Positions 45,037-56,164 of a DNA stretch of 64,000 nucleotides are shown piece after piece. Source of the stretch: Euborellia annulipes (Eukaryota > Arthropoda > Insecta > Dermaptera > Anisolabididae). The DNA is taken from the NCBI GenBank assembly GCA_023213315.1, contig JAKCPI010031726.1, positions 98,949-162,948 on the forward strand, written 5' to 3'. Below the pieces are notes generated by a model. It had not been told where the DNA came from. It saw only the letters and a list, made by a program, of their open reading frames with translations, and did not search any database. Made by a program: the position numbers and the translations under genes. The stretch's first letter is position 1. Each line of letters opens with the position of its first letter.

Positions 45037-45695
45037 TACTTTCTCTTACCCTATATGTATATGTTAATATTCGTATATATAGAGAAAGTATTGGATTCAT
45101 ATCAAAAATTTGATGTCTAGATTTTGATGGATATACACGTTTTAAAGTCCACTGAGTCCAAAAAAGTGGTTTTCGCAAAATGGTCTATCTGTGTGTGTGT
45201 GTCTGTGAATAAAATATCTCAAGAACGACAAGAGCTAGGAGGTTGAAATTTTATATTTAAGTTAGGTACCCCCATGGAACGTAACACGAAGCTTTTGAAT
45301 AAAATCGGCCTAAAAGTATTAGTACTTTACTGATTTACTTCTTCAGTTTTTTTTTTCGATTTTCTCAAAATTCGCTCTAACGATTTTGATTAAAATTCAA
45401 AAATCAATTATTTTTTAGATCTTCTTTAAAACGTATATTCTCATTTTGTTCTCAAAATTGTTTAAAGACCACTTTACTCCTGTACTTCAGAAAAAGATAG
45501 GAGAAATGTCATGATAACAAAATATAAATATTTTCACATGTTTATAAATTTTATATCTTGAATTCTATATATCGGCGGAACTAAATTTATGTCGACACAA
45601 AAAAATCTGGAGTGACAAGCACAGAACACAACTTTATCTTCTTTTGGTAAGATAAAGTTGTCTGCTGTGCGAAAAATCATACCAGATTTTTTTTT
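45037..45695 (+). mobile_element. Family H, single arm with full inner hairpin
   Basis: The outer end is TACTTTCTCTTACCCTATAT and the inner hairpin is AATCTGGAGTGACAAGCACA ... AAATCATACCAGATTT with turn TTATCTTCTTTTGGTAAG. Arm words are well kept. Confidence 0.85.
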
Positions 45696-46095
45696 ACAGT
45701 AAATGTGTCATATACATGCTACTAAATGTTTGTAAATTAATATTAAACAAGAAAATGGGGACAGGAAGAAAAAGGCTTTTTTCTACATTTAAAAATCCAT
45801 TTGATCTTAACAACAACAAATTTTGTTCTTTTGCTGGATTCAGGCCAAGTAGAAGAAAGAAGAAGAAGAAGGGAAAAATATATAGGCTATCATAATAAAG
45901 AAGAAAAAGAAGGAAGCCGTCATTTAGCAAAATAAAGGAAATAATAATATCTTTTTAATTGATTGAAGATTGAAAATGAAATTCACTGACTTGGAATAAA
46001 TCGGGTTACTTTTAAATAAAGTTATTGATTCGGATAAATTCTTCTAACCAACCCTCGGTATTGGAGATTAATTTATAGTAGTATTATTGTTATTT
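45696..46095. other. AT-rich gap, no gene seen
   Basis: A GAA-rich stretch (about 45850-45912) gives a lysine/phenylalanine-rich chance frame on the minus strand. Confidence 0.5.
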
Positions 46096-46385
46096 TTGAA
46101 ATTTCACCAGGATCCTTGTTTATTTACCAGAGGTGTTTTCGTTCAAGCAGACAATCTCCTCAAACCCAACCGATCTCTGACCGTAGTCATCTACCAGCAC
46201 TTCGTTTCCTATCTCTAATTTCTTCTCTTGTGTTCAAATGTCTAGCTAAAGAACTAATCCTAAGTCTAGTTCCTCCCGGTTCCTGTTTTATATGAACTAT
46301 TCTATGGCCTACTTGTGTTGGGAACCAATATTCCAGTCTAGGGCATGCTTGAGAATTAGTTTACATTAAATAAATATTTTGGCGA
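46096..46385 (-). repeat. Long SINE (family 2), truncated
   Basis: CCAGGATCCTTGTTTATTTA, CAACCGATCTCTGACCGTAG and GGGAACCAATATTCCAGTCT match the 15937 copy. The head is missing and there is an internal deletion. Confidence 0.65.
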
Positions 46386-46989
46386 ATTCGTAAGAGAGAG
46401 CTACAACAATGGTCGGAGGCTCTTCCTTCTCCACCATTACTCTTCTTGATTAGCTCGCACCTTATTAAATTTATCTCGTTTAATGCTGTTTCTTTAGGGC
46501 TGAAAATAAAAAAAAATTTGGAACAAATCACATCAAATGTTTTTTCAATATCATTTGATGTTTTAGTGATATTAACCTATATATCAAATAAAGCTCGTGA
46601 GTTTGAATTTGCAAAACTTTTTTTAAACAAGATTCCATATTATACCTCTATAACAGAGCTTTTCAAACTTTTTTTTTTTTTTACTTTACAACGCCATTTT
46701 ATTTGAAAATAGTCTCAAATTGAATTTATAAAAGCTTGAAAAAGAAATTGTCAAGTTGAATATTTTAGTTTGCAATTGATTCAAGTACTTTTTGTTGTAG
46801 GGCTATAGCCAATTTGAATGCGACCCCTAATTTGAAAATCTCTTCTTATATATATGTAATTTAGGATAGATACGATTAAGTTGTAGTCAAACAATATAAA
46901 ACAAAGAACCGAAATATGAAATATAAATTTTTTGGATTAATCAAAAAATAAATTCTATTATGAAAATTTCTAAAACTAAAATTTTGTTT
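46386..46989. other. AT-rich gap, no gene seen
   Basis: The 86-codon frame at 46446-46706 is F/I/L/K-rich without motif. Confidence 0.45.
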
Positions 46990-47401
46990 AATAAAATTAT
47001 TTAGTATATGTGAGGTTTCACTAAGTTGTAAATGAAAGAAATATTGAATTTCTAACTCGATATATTTCAGGCTATAACCCATCTTCAGGAGTACATGTGA
47101 AGAATAAATGCTACCAAGCAGGCTTGGGTAGGGCCAACTCCTCCCCACTCCTACCCAAGCCTGCTTGGTAGCATTTATTCTTCACATGTACTCCTGAAGA
47201 TGGGTTATTCTAAATGCTACCAAGCAGGCTTGGGTAGGGCCAACTCCTCCCCCACTCCTACCCAAGCCTGCTTGGTAGCATTTATTCTTCACATGTACTC
47301 CTGAAGATGGGTTAATAGCCCGAAATATATCGAGTTAGAAATTCAATATTTCTTTTCATTTACAACTTTATGAAACCTCACATATACTAAATAATTTTAT
47401 T
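46990..47401. repeat. Palindrome with duplicated core and hammerhead-like motifs
   Basis: Outer arms are ATAAAATTATTTAGTATATG and its complement, then GTGAGGTTTCA / TGAAACCTCAC. The inner palindrome (TGCTACCAAGCAGGCTTGGG ... CCCAAGCCTGCTTGGTAGCA) is present twice in tandem. The motif CTGAAGA-TGGG...GCCC-GAAATATATC is at 47301-47331 (plus) and its inverse at 47065-47088. The middle repeat keeps only CTGAAGATGGGTTATT. Confidence 0.8.
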
Positions 47402-49145
47402 CATAAATATTCATAAATACGGAAAACCTATACCATTTTCCCTAACTATAAAATTTTGTTTGTGGATATATGGTAATTTTAGTCTTAACATTTAGACAAA
47501 GTCAATTTTAAATAAATTAATTAAAATACAATAGAGAACAGTGCTGGATTATTATTGTCTTGGGAACTTAATTTTGTCAGTATCATTTATTAATTATTGC
47601 TATTTTGACCTGTAACAGTCTCTCTTAAAAAAAAAAAAGACCTGAAGGTGTTGTTTCATAGTAACATCAATCAACCGGACTTTGATCCTAAAATCATATA
47701 ATCGAGTTTTGGCACCAAAATGAGAAAAGTTGAAAAATAATGGAGTAAGATTTCTAAATAAAAAAAAAAAGTAAAAATGAAACGAAATGATGTCTATAAG
47801 TTTCAAACAGTATTATTAATAGCCTTTAGTAAATGCCAAGCAAGAAGGTTTTTATTGTTTTCTCTTTCTCTCTAAAATTAAATTGGCTTTTCGCCCAAAG
47901 AAGAGAGATAGAAAAAGGGACATGGAAGGAAAAGGTGTAATATCAAAACGTGTCACATTTTTGAACAGACTGCTCGATTCTTTCATTTAACACAAATTGA
48001 ATAACATTATTTAATTTGATCAAATTCCATATATTTAATTTTTTTTTTTTTTTTTCCAAACGATTTGACAAACATGTATTTTTCAAAATTAAAAGAGAAA
48101 TCTTCCGCCATGTTATAAAAAAAAATATATGAAAATTTAATTTTTAAATTTTTTGGCATTTTCCTTTAATAAGTGTGTTTATCAGACTTAGAAAATTGTT
48201 CTGATTAGAAATAATATTGTACAATATTAATCGTGTTTTATTTTTAATTAAGTAAAAGTACGTATTTTATTGTAGTTAGTAACATTTTGTTAGTAGCTAT
48301 GACTGTGATGAAATTGTAATGGAATAAAATAATGGAGATATCAATCATGAGGTGCACGCAGGGCCTGGCAAAATACTCAAAAACCCGAATTTTAAATACA
48401 AAATACTTAGATTCAAAATACAAAATACACTGGCAGACATTTTGATAAGTAGTCTGTTGCCAGTAAATTTTTGGGACTATATCACATCTATAAACAAGTC
48501 TATTTACAGATGCATATGACTCTAATTATAATTTGACTTATAAATGCGACATCCTCCTATCCTTTTCTACACAAAAAATTCCGGGCTCTCGTTATGAAAA
48601 TAAAAAAAAAAGAAATTGAAATTTGTCTGGATTTAGATGATACATCTTTTACACGTTTTTCTATATTAGATTCAATAAGTGAATTTTGCAACAAGTTAGA
48701 TGTTTAAAGAATACAAATTTAGTAAACAGAAGTTTTCTCAAAAACTTGGTGTTACTTTCAACTGTATGAGTTTTTAGAAAACAAGATTAAAGACAAACTG
48801 TTTTCTTTGAAAAAGCGAGACGAAGAATTTATTATTCTTTCTCAGTGAATGAACAACAAACAACAAAAGGGCAGTAAGCAGAGCAACTCAAATATTGCGT
48901 TAATGGCTTGCTTGGTATTCCTATATATACTTTTTAATTAGAACAGAGAAAGAGAGAACTTATTCTAATTAATATTTTATTAAATAAAATCTCAAAATAA
49001 AAGCTTGGATTTTTAAATTAAAAAAAATGAATATCTGTTGTTTCCTTTTAATCTTTTATTTTTTATACTTAGCCCTAACAACTGATTCCCTTCATCTTTG
49101 AAAATTTAATTTGCTTTAATTCAATTGAAAAGGTTTTCTTATTTT
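47402..49145. other. AT-rich gap with a hAT-like end
   Basis: CAGGGCCTGGCAAAATACTC at about 48359 resembles a hAT terminus followed by repeated AAAATAC words, but no matching right end was found. The rest is AT-rich with T and A runs (for example 48040-48057). Confidence 0.4.
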
Positions 49146-49980
49146 TACTTTCTCTTACCTCTATGTATATGTTAATATAACCTTACATATATATAGAGAG
49201 AAAGTATTGGATTCATGTCAAAAATTCGATGTCGAGATTTTGATGGGAATACACGTTTTAAGGTCCCCTGAATCCAAAAAAATCTGGTGTGACTCGCACA
49301 GCATGCAACTTTCTCTTACCTTCAGTAATCGAAAGTTGTGTTCTGTCCTTGTCACACCAGATTTTTCGTGTCGACATATATTTAGTTTCTGCCGATATAT
49401 TAAAATTAAAGATGTAAAATTTATAAGTATGGGAAAATATTTATATTTTGTTACCATGGCATCCATCTTCTCTATTAAGCACAAGAGTAAAGTGTGCTTC
49501 AAACAATTTTGAGGGCAAAATGAAAATATACATTTGAAAGAGCTTCTAAAATATTATTGATTTATGAATTTTAATCAAAATCGTTTGAGAGGATTTTGAG
49601 AAAATCGAAAAAAACTGAAAAAGTCCATCAGTAAAGTACTAGTACTCTTTGGTCGATTTTGATTAAAAGCTTATTTTCACGCCCTAGGGGGGTGCTTAAC
49701 TTAAATATAAAATTTCAACTTCCTAGCTCAATTCCTTCATGGTTTAAATTAAACACACACCCAAAGACAGACAATTTTCAGTTTTTTTCGATTTTCTCAA
49801 AATTCGCTCCAACGATTTTGATTAAAATTCATAAATCAATCACCATGTCGTGAAAACCACTTTTTTGGATTCAGGGGACCTCAAAACGCGTATATCCAGC
49901 AAAACCTCGACATCGAATTTTTAACATGAAACCTATACTTTCTATATATTAATATAGTATATTTTAGTAAGAGAAAGTAA
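49146..49980. mobile_element. Family H, two-armed but asymmetric
   Basis: The left arm is only about 135 bp and jumps from CCTGAATCCAAAAAAATCTG straight into the inner hairpin (49276-49368). The right arm is nearly full and ends TAGTAAGAGAAAGTA. A forward-oriented arm segment (about 49770-49848, TTTTCAGTTTTTTTCGATTT ... TTCATAAATCAATCACC) sits inside the reversed arm. Confidence 0.8.
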
Positions 49981-50189
49981 AAATTCATACAATCAGTTTA
50001 TTTTTAGATAGATAATTTCTCAACAAGATCGTGTCCAAATAAATAAATAAATAAAATGGCTGAAAAGGAAATTTCAACCAATCTTTTTTTCACACCAACG
50101 AGACTATAAATAAATAATTTTTCAGGCCAGTAGGCTGTTTGGGTGTAAATAAATCGCTTAAGGAGAGAGAGAGAGAGAAAATGACATCA

Positions 50190-50345
50190 GACTATGCGCG
50201 TTTACTTTGACACTTAACACTCGATGGTACTGGTGGTCGTCGTCGTGAGTGCCTTCCCGCAAACCCCAAAAAAATCCCCTTGTTTGTCACGTTTTATCTC
50301 TTCTCTAATTGGCTAATTCTTCAACGTGTATGTGTGTGTGTGTTC
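50190..50345. other. Slightly GC-richer patch with TG repeat
   Basis: TGGTACTGGTGGTCGTCGTC and a (TG)n run at about 50327-50342. No gene seen. Confidence 0.35.
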
Positions 50346-50701
50346 TTGGACTTCATCTCTCTTTTCTCTTTTATTTAATGTTTTTTTTTTTTTTATATTA
50401 AATGTGACTGTCGCTGCTACTTATTCATATGTGGACATTTTTTAAAGTGGCGTTTTTTTTTAAAGGTAATCCATTATTTTTTTTTATCTTCTAAATTATT
50501 CACCTCGCATTGATAAATAGCATTATCCTAAATAATTTCAAACACCTTTTTGTAATTTGAGTTAACTTTACTTATTAAGAATCTATATAGTCCGAGTAAT
50601 CAGATCCGTCAGACTATTTGAAACTAATTACAAGATAACTATTATAGATAATTGCTTCCAAACGAAATTTAAAACTTTTTTACTTTTTCAAAAAAAAAAA
50701 A

Positions 50702-51090
50702 AATATGGTGTGACTTAACGCACACCAGATTTTGTGTCGAGATAAAGGGCGGATACAAGGGGGAGGGGGTAAAGGGGTAATTACCCCCTTTACCCCCCGA
50801 GATTTGAAAAAATACTTTTTTTTCGAAAAAAAAAAAAAAAAAAATATTATTTTTAATGTAAAATTTTAAAAATTAATACTTAAAAATTTGATTTGTATTT
50901 ATATTCTGGCAAACAAGTACAGAATGCGCCTTTAAAAATTACCGAAATTAAGAAAAAATAGTGTGCTGTGCGACGAGTCACACCAGATTCCCCCCCCCCT
51001 TCCCGAGAAACACCTCTGGATCCGCCCTTGGTCGAGATCCCAGGTATATTTAGTTTCCCATAGCTTCCAAACTTGACCACTTACGATTCA
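50702..51090 (-). mobile_element. Family H remnant interrupted by a hAT element
   Basis: ATGGTGTGACTTAACGCACA and CCAGATTTTGTGTCGAGAT are the inner end. After the hAT insertion the arm resumes at CAGGTATATTTAGTTTCCCA and CCAAACTTGACCACTTACGA, then stops. Confidence 0.65.
50744..51030. mobile_element. hAT-type MITE inside family H
   Basis: Ends AAAGGGCGGATACAAGG and CCTCTGGATCCGCCCTTG are imperfect inverted repeats. The exact 8-bp duplication GTCGAGAT flanks it (50736-50743 and 51031-51038). The interior carries an H-type word (GTGTGCTGTGCGACGAGTCA then CACCAGATT) and C/G runs. Confidence 0.85.
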
Positions 51091-51139
51091 TAAGTAAAAA
51101 AAAAGTCAATTGATTCAAAATTTCCATAGGCTCTTTGTA

Positions 51140-51530
51140 TCGTCTCGAAAAATCGTTATACAACGATTCAGTACCGAGTTACTCTAGGCGGTAAGAGATG
51201 GCGTTAGTTTTTCCCATAAGGGAAGCAAGGGATTTATTCCATTTCATTTGAAAGATTCCAGCTAATTAATTAAGGGTAAAAAATTAATTATTTTTTAACA
51301 CAATGATTACTAATTTAATTATCTATAAGATATAGAGCGAATTTTTTAAAAAATATCTTTTATTTAATGCGATTAATCTAAAAGAAAAATTTATTTTTTC
51401 GAAAATCAAAAAAAGGGCTTCTATAGGTTGTAGATATTTTAAATAGAATTAATTTTAAAAAAATTGAGGTCGATAGCTTCAAAATTGTAGCAGCTGGAAT
51501 CTCCCAAAATTAGCACCCCGAGACGTCATA
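51140..51530 (-). mobile_element. Family T element, left edge lost
   Basis: It starts at CGTCTCGAAAAATCG without the TTAAGGTGGG tip and ends GCACCCCGAGACGTCATATT. Interior words AGATGGCGTTAGTTTTTCCC and GATTCCAGCTAATTAATTAA match 34303 and 60392 in inverse orientation. Confidence 0.7.
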
Positions 51531-52237
51531 TTTAATTGATTATAGGCCTACTATTTTTCTTTTCCAAATTATTTAAATTTCTAAGATTCCTTGCAAAATT
51601 CTAGTTTCCTTTTATTTGGCCAAATTTCCTCCTGACTGCATTCCCTCAATCCCAAAAGCCATTTTACCGCAAAGCTAAAAAAAAAAAATAATACAATTTC
51701 CAGGGTAAAAACATAAAAAAACGATTTGATAGATGACGTTGATGCATTTGAAGGCCTTGCTTTCTTCCATACATTTTTAGTTTATTTTTAACCACATGTT
51801 TACTATATAGGATAATAGGTTTGGGGTGGATTTAGAAGCAGATATTCATAAGGTTTCTTTTCATTCATTTGAAAGACAGAGTTAAAAAAAAAGTACCATC
51901 TGGCGGTAACAAGGGAAAGAATGAAATTATTAACATTGAAGATTATATAAAATTGATTTTATTAAAAAACAGTTACGTCAGTCGTGAGTTTATTAATTCT
52001 TGTTTGAAATTTATTTAGAATAGAAATTTAATTTAGTTATTAAATTGTTAATTAATTAAATATTATTGACCAGTCCGTCTCTTTTTTCTTCTATTCTCTT
52101 TGTGCTTTATATAACTCCGGTTTCAAAAGGTAGCAGGTTTTCCAGGAACTCGTCTATCCAAAATCCACAGAAAGGAATTCGAGGGTGATTTAATTGAAAC
52201 TCTCAATTATTTATTATGCGGAAATTTTGAAAAGGTT
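51531..52237. other. AT-rich gap, no gene seen
   Basis: No supported gene, SINE or inverted repeat. Confidence 0.5.
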
Positions 52238-53140
52238 TATACAGGGTGTCCCAAAAAATAGTGTCAAACGGAAGTCCAGAAATAGAGCACCCCTTGGTTT
52301 ACCCGAATCACCCTCATGTATGTTATGCGATTTTTTTATATACATGTAGTTTTCGAGTTTTAGGAATTTTTGACAATTTTCAACCTGAACAACTTTTTTT
52401 TTTTTAAGTAGAAGACATTTTCCAGATATTTATGATGCCTAATTTTAAGAATTTTCCACCTCGCTGTTTTTTATGGCCGATTTTAGCCAAAGTAGCCCAT
52501 TAAGTACTATTTAGTTTTAATTATTATGAAACCTGAGAGTCTGGATAATTTTCGAGAACTACTTAGAAACCATTAAGTCACCTGTTTAGATTTTTAATTC
52601 AAAGTTGAAAATTTAAATCGTAATTCACTGAACGTTAACTTTTAATTTACACCAACATTTTCACAGTTCTCATCAAAGATGAAGATGATTATTTTAGGCA
52701 TAAAAGTACAACTTATAAAGACTTAATTTGCAAAATAAATATCTAGAAAATGTCTTGTACTTAAAAAAAAAGTTCAGGTCGAAAATTCTCAACAATTCCG
52801 AAAAAAATTCATAGCTCGAAATCTATAAAAAATCTCATAACATACCATCTATTGCAATAGTATTGAGAATAAAGCCCGGAAGTTAGGCAGCCCAAATGGC
52901 AGCTGGTCTGTCTAAGAAATATCTTTTTCAAAGCAGACAATAGGGCGATCGCCCTTTATTACCATAAAAATTTATCTTTTTAATATATTAGTTAACGTGT
53001 GCCATTTGGGCTGCCTAACTGCCGGGCTTTATTCTCAATACTATTGCAATAGATGGTACATGGGGGTGATTCGGGTGTCCCAAGGGGTGTTCTATCTCTG
53101 GACTTCCGCTTGACACTATTATTTGGAACACTCTGTATAA
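52238..53140. mobile_element. Long palindromic element with nested MITE
   Basis: Ends TACAGGGTGTCCCAAAAAAT and ATTTGGAACACTCTGTA are flanked by TA. Left and right arms are inverted copies with AAACGGAAGTCCAGAAATAG, CCGAATCACCCTCATGTATG and GACATTTTCCAGATATTTAT. The right arm is split by the family F element at 52843-53058. Non-coding. Confidence 0.8.
52843..53058. mobile_element. Family F MITE, intact, with empty site on the other arm
   Basis: TA-CCATCTATTGCAATAGTATT at the left and the complement ending GCAATAGATGG-TA at the right, about 57-bp arms with GGCAGCCCAAATGGC inside. The host palindrome reads ACA-TA-CATG at the matching place in its left arm, so only the TA was duplicated. Confidence 0.9.
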
Positions 53141-53149
53141 ATACCCTAA

Positions 53150-53491
53150 GGGTCGTCCACATATTACGTAAAGCCTTTTTTGACGATTTTCTAGGCCCCC
53201 CCCCCCCGTGTCACAGTTAGTCACATACAAACAAACCCCCCTACAAATATTGTCATAACATAGAACTACCTCCCCCCTCCCCCCTGAATAAAATTTCTTA
53301 TACAAAATTCATATCATTTAAAAAATCCATTTTTCCCTGTTGTGAAAATCATTTATTTATTTTTTTAATTCAACTCTGAATTGTTATGTCACACTTAGAG
53401 AAACTCCCGGGTCCCCCATGTCACAATTAGTGTAACGTTTTGGCCAGACCCCTCCTCCCCCTAACGCGTTACGTAATATGTGGACAACCCC
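53150..53491. mobile_element. Inverted-repeat element with GTCCACATATTACGTAA ends
   Basis: Left GGGTCGTCCACATATTACGT and right ACGTAATATGTGGACAACCC are inverted repeats of about 22 bp with few mismatches. C-rich subterminal blocks and TGTCACAGTTAG / TGTCACAATTAG occur inside. No clear target duplication, superfamily open. The minus-strand frame here is not a gene. Confidence 0.7.
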
Positions 53492-53889
53492 ATATTATCA
53501 TTAAAAAATAGGCAACACGCTCAACATGCAATAATCTTCAGTTGCATTTCTCTTACATTCAGGCGTTTTCTTTTTTAAGATTAATTTTAAATTAAAGTTA
53601 ATATGCGAGTTGAGTTTTTGTTTAAATGGGCATATTTGTGTTCCATGGAAAGTCCTAGTTCGAGCCCAGGCTCATTCAAACATAAACTAATCTCGCAAAA
53701 TACTTTTCATCTTAAACGATACTTTATAGACAAGGCCTTTACATTTACAGAGTGTTGTAATTCTTTCTATACTCCTCATCCCCACCCCCCCCCCCATCCC
53801 CGATCCCAAATTTCTATTGTGTCCTTTATTTATTTACTTTTCTAATTTAAATAATAGTCAACAATTTTTTTGTGAATATGGTTATTTGC

Positions 53890-53965
53890 TGGTGGGCTCT
53901 GATCCCTGGGAAACGAACCCAAGAACTCCAGGCTATACGAGGCATCCATTAATATTTCTTTGAGC
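53890..53965 (-). repeat. tRNA-like SINE head, decayed
   Basis: On the minus strand CTTGGGTTCGTTTCCC resembles a B box and CTCGTATAGCCTGGAG lies upstream. The A box is weak, so this call is tentative. Confidence 0.35.
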
Positions 53966-54863
53966 TTCTGGGATGTGGGTCGATAGTCTAGATTAACTAA
54001 AAAAATGTAACTTTCCTTTTAATAAAACAAAAAAATAAATATATTTTTTTTCAATGTCTTTATGAATAGAAATTAAAATTTCAGATTCTTAAATTGCTTT
54101 TTTATGTGTAGTTTTATTTAAAAATTTTCTCATTTAATTTTATATAAAAAAATGTTTCTCTCTCTCTGCTTTTATCGTTCTCATGAAATAAATATTGAAA
54201 AGTTTTTTTTTTTTTTCTTAAAAACTTAATAGAATTTTTAATTAAAATTTATTTATCTATTCAGACGGTATTTTTGTTTTCAAGACAATTTAAAGCCTCT
54301 TATTATGTTTGAATCCGATTAATTAAGTTTTCATAGAAAGTATAATATTGACTAACAACTTTGTTATTTTGTAAAGTACCGGTATATAACTATAAGTTTA
54401 TTATTTTAGTTTGATAACTACAGGTTATATAAATTATTATTAAGAGACGGTTCAAAAAGCATACAAAAAATGGCAAAAAACTCCTTAAAATAGTATAAAA
54501 AACTTGTCAATACAAAGTTGTTTAAATAAGTTGAAACAAAAGCATCTAATGAAGCGAATTTTTATTCATACCAATGGCGTATACAAATTTGTTTTAAATT
54601 AAACTAAATTTATTCCGCCACACGTCCCTGCGAAAATTTTTTATTTGCGGAACCAAATTTATATCAGCCCTGCGGAAATTACAATTTTATTCAATAATGA
54701 GCTATATTTTTTCACACTGACGGGGTTTTTGGAATAATTTTTTTGGGCCCCCACCCTTATATACGTCCCTGGTAGTATGCGTGTCATATTATTTAAGAAA
54801 TTTTTAAATTAAGCTTAGATGATTTATTTAAAAACCAACTGTCAAATTAGTTCAGCATTCTTG
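53966..54863. other. AT-rich gap, no gene seen
   Basis: T runs at about 54201-54217. A slightly GC-richer stretch at 54610-54770 with GCGGAACCAAATTT and GCGGAAATT words may be an old repeat. No gene. Confidence 0.45.
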
Positions 54864-55205
54864 CAATAGATGGCAGGCTAGTCTTACAGACGAAAATTCA
54901 TAAATCATTTATTTTTTAGATTCTCTTTAAAATGTATATTCTCATTTTGCCTTTTAAGACCACTTTACTCTTCTACTTCAGAAAAAGATAGGAGAAATGT
55001 CATGATAACAAAATTTTAAAATATTTTCCCATGTTTATAAATTTTACATCTTGACTTCAAATGTACCGTACTGTCAGAAACTAAATATACAATATATCAA
55101 CACAAAAAATCTAGAAATCTGGCGTGACAAGCACAGAACACAACTTCCTCTTACAATAAGTAAGAGAAAGTTTTGTCCTGTACGTTTAGTCACACCAGAT
55201 TTTTT
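54864..55205 (+). repeat. Family F-like tip joined to a family H inner half
   Basis: TTGCAATAGATGGCAGGCTAG (as at 18214) is followed at once by the inner half of an H arm (from TTCATAAATCATTTATTTTT) through to the inner hairpin AATCTGGCGTGACAAGCACA ... GTCACACCAGATT. The outer half of the H arm is gone. Confidence 0.7.
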
Positions 55206-55364
55206 ATAATGGCTTCCCAACTTTCTCATTTCATGACCGTATTTTTCCATCAAAACTACTTTGAAGAATATAATATAAAAATATTTATCAAGTACGTAAC
55301 TAAGGTCTCTCTTTTTTTTTTTTTTTTTTTTTTTGAAGGCAAGCCATAAAAATTGGAGGCAGAA

Positions 55365-55610
55365 TAATGCAATGGCTCTGCTGCCAGGTTCGGTTATAAA
55401 TGAGTCTTATCAACGGGCTCGGTCGCTGTCAGCCTCGTGATTTAACGCGATGCGTGATGAATCGACGTCCTGTCAACGACCTCCGCCTTTGTTTATTTTG
55501 GCCAGAGCTCTCTCTCTCTAGATGACTTAATAACCGACATTGGATTGCCTCTCTCTCTCACTCACCTAATTCGATCGACACATAATTAATGATCAGACAC
55601 GACGTCCTCT
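55365..55610. other. GC-richer island, possible conserved non-coding block
   Basis: A non-repetitive block (CGGGCTCGGTCGCTGTCAGC, GCGATGCGTGATGAATCGAC, GACCTCCGCCTTTGTTTATT) with (CT)n runs. No open frame or splice pair. It stands out in base composition from all surrounding DNA. Confidence 0.4.
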
Positions 55611-55873
55611 CTTCTTGGATAAATAAATAAATATTCTCATCCATAAACGAAATTTTTCATTTATTTTTATGTCAAAAAAAATTAGCTATTTTTTTTTTAA
55701 ACATCTATTGTTTGTAATGTATTGATTTGTTTAATGGGATTTTGGAAATAAGGTCGCTATATTTATTATTGGAGTTACAACTTGGAACTCAAAGGGGGAT
55801 AATTTAGAACCTAGATTGGTCTTATATGAAAAGATTAAAATTAAAAACTGCCAGATACTCAAGAAGTTACGAG

Positions 55874-56109
55874 GTTATACTCGCGGCCATGAAATCAGGC
55901 GGATGAGTGATATTGCGAAGTTGCCTACACGCGGGAGGGTAGAGGAGATGTGATAGGCTCAACGCATGGTCTAGGTAACGCTGTACTCTCAGTGTGGCCT
56001 GTTCGTGCGCCGAGGTACGCGATTCTCGACCTTCCCTCGCATATATGGTCCCATAAGTGGCAACAGCGCAATTCCACTCGCCCGCCTTATTCCGTGGCCG
56101 CTACTATAG
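55874..56109. mobile_element. MITE with imperfect ends of about 50 bp
   Basis: Left TTATACTCGCGGCCATGAAA ... GGCGGATGAGTGATATTGCG pairs with right CGCAATTCCACTCGCCCGCC ... GTGGCCGCTACTATAG, roughly three quarters matching. GC-richer interior, non-coding. A hairpin follows immediately at 56115. Confidence 0.65.
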
Positions 56110-56114
56110 TTATA

Positions 56115-56164
56115 GATGTCACAGATTGAGGTAGATATTATTATCTACCCCAATCTGTGACATC
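56115..56164. repeat. 50-bp perfect or near-perfect hairpin
   Basis: GATGTCACAGATTG-AGGTAGATAATA and its complement ATTATCTACC-CCAATCTGTGACATC pair with one central mismatch. No loop to speak of. Could be a palindromic MITE tip. Confidence 0.75.

Noticed and set aside
48359..48378. A hAT-like terminus CAGGGCCTGGCAAAATACTC.
   Set aside because: No matching right end or 8-bp duplication was found, so it is only mentioned under the gap.
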